A stretch of 24,623 nt of DNA from DATHZQ01 sp035458525 (GCA_035458525.1 DATHZQ010000001.1:1-24623); one strand, 5' to 3'; shown: positions 14,598 to 22,531, counted from the stretch's first letter. The notes: generated by a model not told the origin, from the letters alone. Translations and numbers: made by a program.

Positions 14598-15884
14598 GTG
14601 GCCGACACGTCGTACCACCATGTGCGAGCCGAAGCCCACGAGGCGCCGCCCGGCTGCCCGGTCAACCACGAGTTCACGCCGCTCGATCCGGCCTACATGG
14701 CCGACCCGTACACGATGGCCAAGCGTTTTCGTGAGGAATCGCCGGTCTTCTACGCCGAGCAGTTTGGCTACGTCGTCGTGACGCGCATGGAGGACATCAG
14801 CGAGGTCTTCCGCGATCACGAGACGTACTCCTCGGAGAACGTCCAGGATCCCGTCTTTCCGATCGGGCAACAAGCCCAGGAGATCCTCGCCGCCCCCGAC
14901 TTCGACCCGATCGCCGTGATGTCGAACCGGCAGCCACCCGACCACGGCCGGATTCGCAAGCACACCCGGCAGCTTTTCTCGGTGCGACGCATGAAGACGC
15001 TCGAGCCCTACATCCGGCGCCGTTGCCACGAGCTGATCGACGACATGCTCGAGATGGAGCCTCCGGTGGATTTCGTGACCGCCTTCACCCATCCCCTGTC
15101 CGGCGAGGTGATCTTCCGCTTCATCGGCTTCCCCGAAGACATGGATACGCAGCTCAAGGCATGGACAACGGATCGGCTTGCGTTCACGTGGGGCAAACCC
15201 TCGCCCGAGCAGCAGGTCGACATCGCTCGCAAGATGCTTGCGTACTACCGCTACTGCAAGGAGTACACGGCCTACCGTGACGAGCACGCGGGCGACGACA
15301 TCGCCACCGAGTTGCTTGCGGCCCACCACGCCGATCCCGAGGATCTCACCTACCGCGAAGTGGTGTCGGTCCTGTACGGCCTGTCGTTTGCGGGCCACGA
15401 GATCGTGGCCAACCTGTTCTCCAACTGCCTGCTCACGATCCAACCGGGCAGGGCAGACTGGGATGCCCTCTGCGCTGATCCCGCGCTCATCCCGAACGCC
15501 GTCGAAGAAGTCATCCGGATCAACTCGCCGCAGATCGGATGGCGTCGCGTGACGACGCGGGCCACGACGCTCGGTGGAATCGACATCCCGGCAGGGACGC
15601 AAGTGTTTCTCTATCTCGGCGCGGCGAACCACCAACCGAGCGAGTTCCCCGATCCGGAGACCTACGACATGCACCGGGACAACGCCAGGAAGAACATCTC
15701 GTTCGGGAAAGGCATTCACCTCTGCCTGGGCGCCAACCTGGCGCGGCTCGAAGGCAAGGTCGTGCTCGAGGTTCTCACTGAACGCCTACCCGGCCTGCGT
15801 TTGGTTCCGGATCAGGAGATCGAGCGGTACCCGAACCTCAACTTCCGTGGCCCCAGGCGGCTGCTGATCACGTTGGACGGTTGA
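14598..15884 (+). CDS. Cytochrome P450
   Basis: 428 residues from GTG 14598, chosen because AGGA lies seven bases upstream; GTG 14592 is too close. Class I bacterial P450 features: ExxR in the K helix (E304-V-I-R307), the heme-binding loop FGKGIHLCLGANLARLEG with C376, and QPPDHGRIRKHTRQLFSVRRM in the C-helix region. The I helix reads F-A-G-H-E268-I269-V-A-N, so the usual acid-threonine pair has isoleucine at the threonine position. No ferredoxin or reductase gene lies nearby. Being the last gene of the meta-cleavage operon, it probably hydroxylates or O-demethylates an aromatic to feed the dioxygenase; this is inference from position. Confidence 0.93.
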   Translation: MADTSYHHVRAEAHEAPPGCPVNHEFTPLDPAYMADPYTMAKRFREESPVFYAEQFGYVVVTRMEDISEVFRDHETYSSENVQDPVFPIGQQAQEILAAPDFDPIAVMSNRQPPDHGRIRKHTRQLFSVRRMKTLEPYIRRRCHELIDDMLEMEPPVDFVTAFTHPLSGEVIFRFIGFPEDMDTQLKAWTTDRLAFTWGKPSPEQQVDIARKMLAYYRYCKEYTAYRDEHAGDDIATELLAAHHADPEDLTYREVVSVLYGLSFAGHEIVANLFSNCLLTIQPGRADWDALCADPALIPNAVEEVIRINSPQIGWRRVTTRATTLGGIDIPAGTQVFLYLGAANHQPSEFPDPETYDMHRDNARKNISFGKGIHLCLGANLARLEGKVVLEVLTERLPGLRLVPDQEIERYPNLNFRGPRRLLITLDG

Positions 15885-15887
15885 CGA

Positions 15888-16697
15888 TCACGCAAAGCCG
15901 AACTCGATCGTGCCCAGCGGGCCGTAGTCGACGATGAACTCGTCACCTGGCGCAACGAAAACGGGACGGGTGAAAGAGCCTGCCAGGATGATCTGCCCTG
16001 GATGCAGGTCGAGATAGCGGCCGAAGCGCTGGGCCAGCCATACGATGCCTCGTGCCGGATGCCCGAGCACGCCGGCGCCGAGCCCGGTCTCCTCGATCAC
16101 GCCGTTCTGCGTCAGCAGGCCGCCGGCCCATCGGAGGTCGACCTCGCCGGGAAGGACGTGGCGTTCGCCGATCACGATCCCTGCGTTGGCGGCGTTGTCG
16201 GCGATCGTGTCCCGCACCGTCCGGGTGCGCCCGGTCTCGGGATCAACGCGCTGCACCCGTGCGTCGATGATCTCTACGGCGGGGACGATGTACTCGGTTG
16301 CGGCGTAGACGGCGTCGATCGAGTCGACGTCTGGTGTGAGCGGCGCGGCGAGTACGAACGCCAGTTCCACTTCGAGCCGCGGCTCCACGAAATCACTCGT
16401 GGGTATCGGCGCCGCGGCGTCGTACACCATGTCGTCGAGCAACGAGCCGAAGTCTGGTTCGTCGATGCCGACGGATTTCTGCATCGCTCGCGACGTGAGC
16501 CCGATCTTGTGCCCAACGGTTTCCCGCCCCTCGGCGAGCCGGCGATCGATCCATGCCCGTTGCACGGCATACGCATCCTCGATTGTCATGTGGGGGTGGT
16601 CCAGCGTCAGCTGGCGGATCTGTTCCTTGGTTCGGCGAGCGCGTTCGAGCGCATCGACGATGCCCGCCACCGTGCCGGGATCGAGTGTCCCCGTCAC
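15888..16697 (-). CDS. hpaH: HpaH-like 2-oxohept-4-ene-1,7-dioate hydratase
   Basis: 269 residues, GTG start overlapping the dehydrogenase stop (GTGA). Hydratase/decarboxylase family member: MTIEDAYAVQRAWIDRRLAEG, GHKIGLTSRAMQKSVGIDEPDFG, FVEPRLEVELAFVLAAPLT, AVEIIDARVQRVDPETGRTRTVRDTIADN, and HPGQIILAGSFTRPVF. The long insert with R-T-V-R-D-T-I-A-D-N is what I associate with HpaH, which hydrates the decarboxylated homoprotocatechuate intermediate. It could equally serve as a 4-oxalocrotonate decarboxylase if the substrate is a simple catechol. It is the last gene of the minus operon, ending 3 bases from the end of the converging P450 gene. Confidence 0.85.
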   Translation of the reverse strand: MTGTLDPGTVAGIVDALERARRTKEQIRQLTLDHPHMTIEDAYAVQRAWIDRRLAEGRETVGHKIGLTSRAMQKSVGIDEPDFGSLLDDMVYDAAAPIPTSDFVEPRLEVELAFVLAAPLTPDVDSIDAVYAATEYIVPAVEIIDARVQRVDPETGRTRTVRDTIADNAANAGIVIGERHVLPGEVDLRWAGGLLTQNGVIEETGLGAGVLGHPARGIVWLAQRFGRYLDLHPGQIILAGSFTRPVFVAPGDEFIVDYGPLGTIEFGFA

Positions 16698-18214
16698 TCG
16701 ACGCCGAGCTTGCTGATCGTGTGCGTGTCGTAGGCAATGGCGACGTTCTTGGTCTCCATGTAGAAGTCGAACGAATAGTCGCCGCCGTCACGGCCGATGC
16801 CGCTGGCCTTCACGCCGCCGAATGGCGTTGCCAGGTGGCGCACATTCTGTGAATTGACCCACACCATGCCGGCCTCGACATCTCGTGCCACGCGGTGAGC
16901 GCGGCCGACGTCGCTGGTCCACAGGTACGCCGCCAGCCCGTACTTGGTGTCGTTGGCGAGCCGCACCGCCTCCTGCTCGTCGGCGAACGGCACGACCGTG
17001 AGCACCGGTCCGAAGATCTCCTCCTGGGCGATGCGCATGTCGTTCGTCGCTCCGGTGAAGAGTGTCGGCTCGACGAAATGACCGCCTGCGATGAGCTCTG
17101 CGGGTTTGCCACCGACGGCCAACGTCGCACCGTCGTCGACAGCAATGTCGAAGTAGCTGCAGACCTTTGCGTAGTGCGTCGGGTGGATGAGCGGACCCAC
17201 TTCGGTTTGAGGATCGAGAGGATGCCCCACCCGAATCCGCGCCACGCGGGCTGCCAGCTTCGCGACGAATTCGTCGTGAACGGACTTCTGTACGAGCAGG
17301 CGGCTCGACGACGTGCAGCGCTCGCCATTGAGGCTGTAGCTCATGAACACGACCGCATCGAGCGCCCGATCGAGGTCTGCGTCGTCGAAGACGATGACCG
17401 GGTTCTTGCCGCCGAGCTCGAAATGCACTCGCTTCAGCGTCGGCGCACCCTGAGCCTGGATCATGCTTCCGGTCCGCGACTCTCCGACGAACGCCACCGC
17501 CTTGATGGCGGGATGCTCTGTCAGCGCCCGGCCTGCGTTCTCACCGAATCCTTGTACGAGATTGATCGATCCGGGAGGCACACCTGCGTCCTGGATGACC
17601 TCGGCAAGGAGCGTTGCCGTGATCGGGCTCCACTCGGCGGGCTTGTGAACGACCGTGCACCCGGCCGCCAGCGCCGGGGCGATCTTCCACGTCGAGAGCA
17701 TGAACGGCGTGTTCCACGGCGTGATCACGCCTACCGGTCCGATTGCACGACGCGACGTGTAGTTGACGTGGCGTTCATCCGGGAGCGAAACGCCGTTCTC
17801 TGCATTCGGCGCCCGGTCCGCAAAGAATCGGAAGTTGGCGGCTCCGCGGGACGCTGCCGCGTTCATGAATCGTATGGGCTGGCCCGTATCGAGTGACTCG
17901 AGCAGCGCGATCTCATCGGCCCGGGCTTCGATGCCGTCGGCCACCGCATGCAGCACCTCGCGGCGACGTTTGCCTCCCATGCCGGCCCATTCCCCGAACG
18001 CGCCTTCTGCCGCGTCGGCTGCGTCGGCAACATCGGCTTCGGAACCGGCGACCACCTCGCCGAGCAGGGTTCCGTCGATGGGTGAGGCGTTGTCGAAGCG
18101 GGCGGCATCTGCACCCAGCGTGTGTGCACCGCCGATGAAGTGGCCCAACGGTGCCTTGCGGAACGGTGCCGCCAACTCGACGGCACGTTGCACGTTGGTC
18201 TGCAGATCGCTCAC
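16694..18214 (-). CDS. hpaE: HpaE-like 5-carboxymethyl-2-hydroxymuconate semialdehyde dehydrogenase
   Basis: 506 residues of an NAD-dependent aldehyde dehydrogenase. Active-site residues: N168 (PWNTPFML), E266 (FELGGKNP) and the nucleophile C300 in SLNGERCTSSSRLLVQ, a context characteristic of HpaE. TPFGGVKASGIGRDGG is the oligomerisation/cofactor end. It oxidises the ring-cleavage semialdehyde to the muconate-type acid. The GTG start overlaps the HpaF-like gene stop, and its stop overlaps the HpaH-like start, both by 4 bases. A 2-hydroxymuconic semialdehyde dehydrogenase role (XylG/DmpC) is the main alternative. Confidence 0.92.
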   Translation of the reverse strand: MSDLQTNVQRAVELAAPFRKAPLGHFIGGAHTLGADAARFDNASPIDGTLLGEVVAGSEADVADAADAAEGAFGEWAGMGGKRRREVLHAVADGIEARADEIALLESLDTGQPIRFMNAAASRGAANFRFFADRAPNAENGVSLPDERHVNYTSRRAIGPVGVITPWNTPFMLSTWKIAPALAAGCTVVHKPAEWSPITATLLAEVIQDAGVPPGSINLVQGFGENAGRALTEHPAIKAVAFVGESRTGSMIQAQGAPTLKRVHFELGGKNPVIVFDDADLDRALDAVVFMSYSLNGERCTSSSRLLVQKSVHDEFVAKLAARVARIRVGHPLDPQTEVGPLIHPTHYAKVCSYFDIAVDDGATLAVGGKPAELIAGGHFVEPTLFTGATNDMRIAQEEIFGPVLTVVPFADEQEAVRLANDTKYGLAAYLWTSDVGRAHRVARDVEAGMVWVNSQNVRHLATPFGGVKASGIGRDGGDYSFDFYMETKNVAIAYDTHTISKLGVE

Positions 18215-18621
18215 TTGGCGTCTCCTCGGTCGGTGGCTCGTCGCGCCACGGCGTCGTGCACCGTGGAGCGCTTCCAGCTCAGGTTGGGGTCGGTTTCGAA
18301 GAGGTAGAAGGAGAGCGCCACCGGGGATGACTGCATGGCCGGCTGCAGGAAGTCGGCGACCGCAGCAAAGATCACATCGCCTGCGGCTCGCTTGGTCGCG
18401 AGGTCGCGTCCGGCCCCGATGGTCAACGTCAAATGGACGAAGCCGTTGTCGGCGTGACCGTCGGCGATCATGTACGTATCCCGGCGAACCAGCCTCGTAC
18501 GAATGCCGCCCAGCGGGAACGGCCCGACGGATGCGGCTGCGGCATGAGCGACCCGGAGCAGCTCGCTCATCTCGATCCGACCGTCCAGGTTGGCGGAGTA
18601 TTCGACAACGAGGTGCGGCAT
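18211..18621 (-). CDS. hpaF: HpaF-like 5-carboxymethyl-2-hydroxymuconate isomerase
   Basis: 136 residues starting M-P-H-L-V-V-E-Y-S-A-N, so cleavage of Met leaves the catalytic N-terminal proline of the CHMI branch of the tautomerase superfamily. GGIRTRLVRRDTYMIADG and VHLTLTIGAGRD are the typical middle strands, and FYLFETDPNLSWKRSTVHD the C-terminal end. It moves the double bond of the hydroxymuconate product so that decarboxylation can follow. The ATG shares one base with the regulator's stop (TGATG) and the gene is coupled to the dehydrogenase. Confidence 0.92.
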   Translation of the reverse strand: MPHLVVEYSANLDGRIEMSELLRVAHAAAASVGPFPLGGIRTRLVRRDTYMIADGHADNGFVHLTLTIGAGRDLATKRAAGDVIFAAVADFLQPAMQSSPVALSFYLFETDPNLSWKRSTVHDAVARRATDRGDAK

Positions 18622-19067
18622 CAGTCGCGGCTCCCGGAGGGTTCCGCGATCAGCACGTCGAGCCGTTCGAGCAGCTCATCGAGGCCGGGCTCACCCAATC
18701 GACGGTTGAACTCGTCGTAGATCGCCGTGATCTGGGGCGACATGGCGCTCACCAGCTCGCGTCCAGCCGGAGTGATGGAGAGCAAGGTCCGTCGCAAATC
18801 ATTGCGATCGCTGCGGCGCGTCGCGAAACCGCGATCGACGAGCGTGCGCACGATGCGCGTCATGGAGGGGGGCAGGATCGCACAACGCTCCGCGAGCTCC
18901 GACGGCGTTGCTTCGGCGACATCCGCCAGCGCCCGCACAACGCGCCATTGCTGTTCCGTCACCTCCGCATCGGTGAGAACGGGCCGGAACCGGGCCATCG
19001 CCGCCTCGCGGGCTCGCAGCAGCATCATGGGGAGCGAGCGATCGAACTCTGGCAGCGCCGGGCTCAT
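18621..19067 (-). CDS. hpaR: MarR-family regulator, HpaR-like
   Basis: 148 residues; ATG 19067 overlaps the preceding stop (ATGA), and the longer upstream reading is rejected for that reason. Winged-helix MarR domain: FRPVLTDAEVTEQQWRVVRAL, then the recognition region ATPSELAERCAILPPSMTRIVRTL (about 56-79) and the wing ATRRSDRNDLRRTLLSIT. HpaR-type proteins repress homoprotocatechuate meta operons until an aromatic ligand binds. Lying inside the very operon it probably controls, it suggests autoregulation through the inverted repeat upstream of the LigA gene (21113-21133). Ligand and site are inferred. Confidence 0.9.
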   Translation of the reverse strand: MSPALPEFDRSLPMMLLRAREAAMARFRPVLTDAEVTEQQWRVVRALADVAEATPSELAERCAILPPSMTRIVRTLVDRGFATRRSDRNDLRRTLLSITPAGRELVSAMSPQITAIYDEFNRRLGEPGLDELLERLDVLIAEPSGSRD

Positions 19068-19900
19068 GCTGCTTCGTCCTCCACGGGATTGCGGAGCGTT
19101 CCGATTCCGGGCACTTCCACCTCGACCACATCTCCCGGAACCAGCCACCGGGGCGGATCATGTCGCGCTCCGGCTCCCAGCGGCGTACCAGTGGCGATCA
19201 CATCACCAGGCCGCAGCGTGAAGAAGGTGGAGAGATAGCTGATCAGCCTGGCGAAGCTGAACGTCAGGTTGGCGGTCGTGTCGTGCTGACGCACCTCACC
19301 GTTGACCCGCGTGGTCAGGGTGAAGTCGTCGTAGCGGTCGAACTCGTCCGCCGTGACGATCCAGGGACCGATGGCCCCGCTCGATCCGAAGTTCTTTCCC
19401 TGGGTGACATTGAACTTGGCATGGCGAACCCAGTCGCGAATCGTCCCTTCGTTCATGATCGTCAGGCCGGCGATGTGGGCTTCGGCGGATGCGGCCGGGA
19501 TGCGCCGCCCTCCTTCGCCAACGACGATCACGATCTCTCCCTCGTAGTCGAGTTGGACGGATTCCGGGGGGCGCAGCAGCGGCGCATCGTGGCCTACGAG
19601 CGAGTCTGCCGTCCGCATGAAGACACTTGGATACGAAGCCTCCGTTGCGTCCTCGTACTCCTGGCTGCGGTTGGCGTAGTTGACGCCGATGCAGATGATC
19701 TTCTCGGGCTGCACGATGGGCGGCAGCAACTGCACGTCGCTCAGCGCGACGTCTTTCTCTCCGCTGACGGGGCCGCCACCCGCCCGCAGATGGTCGAGCA
19801 GCGTCACCGCGCCCGTTGCCGATGATCCATCGACGATCCCATCGTCGACGACCGCCCCCCATGCGTTGCGGCCGTTCAAGGAATAAGAGACGAGCTTCAC
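19064..19900 (-). CDS. hpaG: HpaG-like FAH-family decarboxylase/isomerase
   Basis: 278 residues; GTG 19900 overlaps the stop of the dioxygenase subunit (GTGA). Fumarylacetoacetate hydrolase family: ICIGVNYANRSQEYEDA, RTADSLVGHDAPLLRPP, QLDYEGEIVIVVGEGGRRI with metal glutamates E120 and E122, and PGDVIATGTPLGAG near the end. In the homoprotocatechuate path this protein decarboxylates 5-oxopent-3-ene-1,2,5-tricarboxylate. The third metal ligand is normally the Asp of an N-D-x-x-x-R-D motif; here it reads N150-E151-G-T-I-R-D. A hydrolase or 2-hydroxymuconate decarboxylase role remains possible. Confidence 0.87.
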   Translation of the reverse strand: MKLVSYSLNGRNAWGAVVDDGIVDGSSATGAVTLLDHLRAGGGPVSGEKDVALSDVQLLPPIVQPEKIICIGVNYANRSQEYEDATEASYPSVFMRTADSLVGHDAPLLRPPESVQLDYEGEIVIVVGEGGRRIPAASAEAHIAGLTIMNEGTIRDWVRHAKFNVTQGKNFGSSGAIGPWIVTADEFDRYDDFTLTTRVNGEVRQHDTTANLTFSFARLISYLSTFFTLRPGDVIATGTPLGAGARHDPPRWLVPGDVVEVEVPGIGTLRNPVEDEAA

Positions 19901-20718
19901 GCCACTTCCATCAGGCCGATGGTGCATCCAACAGCGAAGATCGGTATCGGGGCGTAGAACAGGACCTGCCCGGGGCGACCTCGTGCGGCGGCAGCGACGG
20001 CGATGAAGGTGCGAATCTCGAACGAACCCTGCCCGGCATCGCGCAGGCACTCCTCGTCGGTGTACGCCAGAAGGGCCTCGGTGTCATTGCGGGCCCAGCG
20101 GTCGAGGAAGTCTCGGTCCCATTCCTCGTTGATCTTCCCCGAGTCCGGCGTGGCAGGCCAGTGGGAGATCCCACCGGTGCCCACCAGCGCGATCCGCTCC
20201 GGCACGGCGTCCGCAGCCCGCCGGATCGCCGCGCCAAACGCATGGGCCCGCTTCAGCGGCGCCAGCGGCGGGCCCTGGCAGTTGATGTTGACCGGAATCA
20301 CGGGAAGGTCGTATCGAGGGGTCAAGAAGTGCAGCGGGACCATGATGCCGTGATCGAATCGCCATTCCTCGGCATACGCCACGTCTGACGATTGCATGAT
20401 CTCGGTGATGATGCGATGCGACAGGTCACGGTTGCCCGGCACCGTCGTCCGCTGGATCGCCAGCCATTCAGGGTCCTCGATCGGACCCTCATATGCGTCG
20501 GACATCCCGATCGCAAACGACGGCATGTTGTTCATGAAGAAGTTCGAGAAGTGCTCGGCCGCGATGACCATCACGGCATCGGGCTTCGTGGCCTCGAGCG
20601 CCTCACGCATGTGGTCGAAGTTGGCATAGAACTCGTCGCGAACGACAGGGTCGGCCTGATCCGCCCTACCCGTGATGCCCGGTGCGTGGCTGGCGACGCC
20701 GGCAAAGACCAGTGGCAT
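19897..20718 (-). CDS. LigB-type extradiol ring-cleavage dioxygenase, catalytic subunit
   Basis: 273 residues, start ATG 20718 one base after the LigA-type stop. Class III extradiol (PCA 4,5-dioxygenase beta) fold: metal ligands H11 (GVASHAPG), H56 (IAAEHFSNFF) and probably E234 (GSFEIRTF). The catalytic acid-base histidine is H186 in TGGISHWP, and FDHGIMVPLHFL is the conserved core strand. It opens a catechol-type ring next to the diol with Fe(II) and O2. The neighbouring genes suggest homoprotocatechuate 2,3-cleavage or a catechol-like substrate, but protocatechuate and gallate enzymes share the fold, so the substrate is open. Confidence 0.9.
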   Translation of the reverse strand: MPLVFAGVASHAPGITGRADQADPVVRDEFYANFDHMREALEATKPDAVMVIAAEHFSNFFMNNMPSFAIGMSDAYEGPIEDPEWLAIQRTTVPGNRDLSHRIITEIMQSSDVAYAEEWRFDHGIMVPLHFLTPRYDLPVIPVNINCQGPPLAPLKRAHAFGAAIRRAADAVPERIALVGTGGISHWPATPDSGKINEEWDRDFLDRWARNDTEALLAYTDEECLRDAGQGSFEIRTFIAVAAAARGRPGQVLFYAPIPIFAVGCTIGLMEVA

Positions 20719-20719
20719 G

Positions 20720-21082
20720 TCAGTTTCCCCTCTCGACGTTGGATTGCAGACCGAGCTTTTCCGAGTGAGCGTCGACACCCTCGTAACCCGTCACGGCGTA
20801 CACCCCTTCGCGAACAGGACCGTGTTCGGCGATCCCGTCCCGCATCCGCTGCAGGTAATCCTGCCACTCGATCTGATGGAAAGCCGCAAAGTGCATCAGG
20901 ATCTGACCGTTCACGCCGAAGTGGAACAGCTTGCCGATGTCCGGCTCGGAGAGCGCCGCCTTCTCCTCGTCGGTGAGGTCGAATTCTTCGAGCAACGCAA
21001 CGAGGTCGGTGCGATAGCGCTCCTGGAATCTGGGATCCCGGTTGAGCTCGTATAGGAATTTCTGCACGTAGTACAGGCTCAT
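20720..21082 (-). CDS. LigA-type dioxygenase small subunit
   Basis: 120 residues with a GAGGAGGG ribosome site at 21086-21093. It matches the LigA subunit of class III dioxygenases (YVQKFLYELNRDPRFQERY, LLEEFDLTDEEKAALSEPD, FHFGVNGQILMHFAAFHQIEW), a helical domain that caps the active site of the LigB subunit. It is the first gene of the minus operon, with the catalytic subunit one base downstream, so the dioxygenase is a two-subunit LigAB enzyme. The single-subunit homoprotocatechuate dioxygenases known from E. coli lack this partner. Confidence 0.9.
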   Translation of the reverse strand: MSLYYVQKFLYELNRDPRFQERYRTDLVALLEEFDLTDEEKAALSEPDIGKLFHFGVNGQILMHFAAFHQIEWQDYLQRMRDGIAEHGPVREGVYAVTGYEGVDAHSEKLGLQSNVERGN

Positions 21083-21112
21083 CGGCCCTCCTCGGCATGC
21101 CGCGTCCAGGGG

Positions 21113-21133
21113 GTCAACACTTCACATGTTAAC
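21113..21133. promoter_or_regulatory. Candidate HpaR/MarR operator upstream of the ring-cleavage operon
   Basis: On the plus strand GTCAACA (21113-21119), a 7-base spacer and TGTTAAC (21127-21133) form an inverted repeat with 6 of 7 matching pairs, in otherwise GC-rich DNA. It lies 31-51 bases before the LigA start codon, where a repressor would block the promoter, and TAACAT within it could serve as a -10. Size and symmetry fit MarR-type operators; binding by the HpaR-like protein is inferred. Confidence 0.5.
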
Positions 21134-21292
21134 GATTCTCTGCGGCGACGTCACTGTGCTGGTTCCGCGCCGGGCGTCGTCGCTCTCCTGCGACACAGGC
21201 GACCCGGTCTGCCGCTTCACCTGCCTCGGCGTCGCCGGCAATCCCGGTAGGTTGCGGCCGCACCCCCGTGCTGAGAGAGGTTGACCAGCCGC

Positions 21293-22531
21293 ATGACCAC
21301 GCTTCCCGATCCCCCACCCGACTCGGTGGCCGCAACCGGCACCTTCGATCTGGCGTCCGCCGCCGACCATTCCCGCGTTCGGAAGATGGCCGACGAGATG
21401 CTGGTCGGCGGCGACGAGCTGTTGCGTGACGTCGGGGACGGGACCGCACCGCTCGATCTGCGGATCGCCCTGAAGCTCGCCCAATCCAAACAGCTGGTCA
21501 CCGGGCTCGACTGGGACGGCCGGCTGGGCATCGTCTTCGCAATGTGGGGGGAGCAGCGCAGGCTGCGGCCGCGCAGCGACGACAACCCAACCGGGGAGGA
21601 TGCGCTGCATACCAAGCTGGACCAGCTCGAGTGGCTCTTCGATGGCACCGGGGTCGACTGGCGGGTGTATCCGGTCGACGACGGCGATCCCGAGGACAGC
21701 GCGGCAGTGGCGGAGCGACGGGCTGCCGACCACCCGTGCGGCGATCGCGTCACCGTGTTGCGGCTCGGCGAGGCCCTCCCCGACGAGCGAGGACCTCTTC
21801 GCGATCTGGCCCACGTCGACGATTCCCGCAAGGGCGGTGCGATCGTCCACGGTGCCGATGTCGCCATTGGCGACGGCTGCGGCGCAATCGTGATGACGGA
21901 TGCCGACAACTCGGTGAACCTCGGCCAGGTGGGGCTGCTGTTGGCACCCCATGCGGCAGGCAACTCGGTGGTGATCGGGGATCGAAAACACCCGGAGGCC
22001 GTGCTCGTGAAGGCGGAAGCACGTTGGGGACCCGGCATCGTGGTGCTCAGACACATGCAGCGCATGGTGGGACGGGCGCTCTTCGATCGGGGGCTTCGGG
22101 ACACCCAGGCGGCCTTCAAGCTCTACGGCCGATCGGCACTCGATGACGTGCTGGCGGCGCCGTCGACCTACGGCTTCGCCTTCGATTCGGACTGGCTGTA
22201 CGCCGCCGTCGCCGGGGCGCACGGCATCGAACGGGTTCCTTTCGCCTTCATCGATTCCTTCGAAGAGTCGGCCTCGCTCGCCCAGGGACCCATGTCAACG
22301 TGGGAGTCACTCCTGCGGGGACTCGTCGCTGCCGCTCGTGCGCGTGGCGTCGATCACGACGAGGACATGGCGGCAGTGGTCGACGATCACGCCACCGTCG
22401 ACGAGCTCGAACGGGTCGTACAGCAGGTGCCGCCGCAGCTCGCCGGTGTTCCGGATGACTTGCTGGGGCAGCCGAGCGTCATGAGGCCCCACGAGCTCCG
22501 GAGCTGGCTGGAGGCGCTCGCATCGACGTGA
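21293..22531 (+). CDS. GT-A glycosyltransferase, dolichyl-phosphate-glucosyltransferase-like
   Basis: 412 residues from ATG 21293, with GAGAGAGG 12 bases upstream (TTG 21281 is an alternative). No transmembrane segment is visible. After an N-terminal helical extension of about 75 residues, a family-2-like GT-A domain follows: VFAMWGEQRRLRP and WRVYPVDDGDPEDS, then DSRKGGAIVHGAD (177-189), the metal D203-A-D205 in VMTDADNSVN, and RDTQAAFKLYGR (269-280) before the acceptor region FAFDSDWLYAAV. The D-x-D-N-S and D-T-Q-x-x-F-K motifs are those of ALG5/dolichyl-phosphate glucosyltransferases. It probably moves a sugar onto a lipid phosphate or related acceptor; donor and acceptor are not determined. 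Confidence 0.78.
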   Translation: MTTLPDPPPDSVAATGTFDLASAADHSRVRKMADEMLVGGDELLRDVGDGTAPLDLRIALKLAQSKQLVTGLDWDGRLGIVFAMWGEQRRLRPRSDDNPTGEDALHTKLDQLEWLFDGTGVDWRVYPVDDGDPEDSAAVAERRAADHPCGDRVTVLRLGEALPDERGPLRDLAHVDDSRKGGAIVHGADVAIGDGCGAIVMTDADNSVNLGQVGLLLAPHAAGNSVVIGDRKHPEAVLVKAEARWGPGIVVLRHMQRMVGRALFDRGLRDTQAAFKLYGRSALDDVLAAPSTYGFAFDSDWLYAAVAGAHGIERVPFAFIDSFEESASLAQGPMSTWESLLRGLVAAARARGVDHDEDMAAVVDDHATVDELERVVQQVPPQLAGVPDDLLGQPSVMRPHELRSWLEALAST

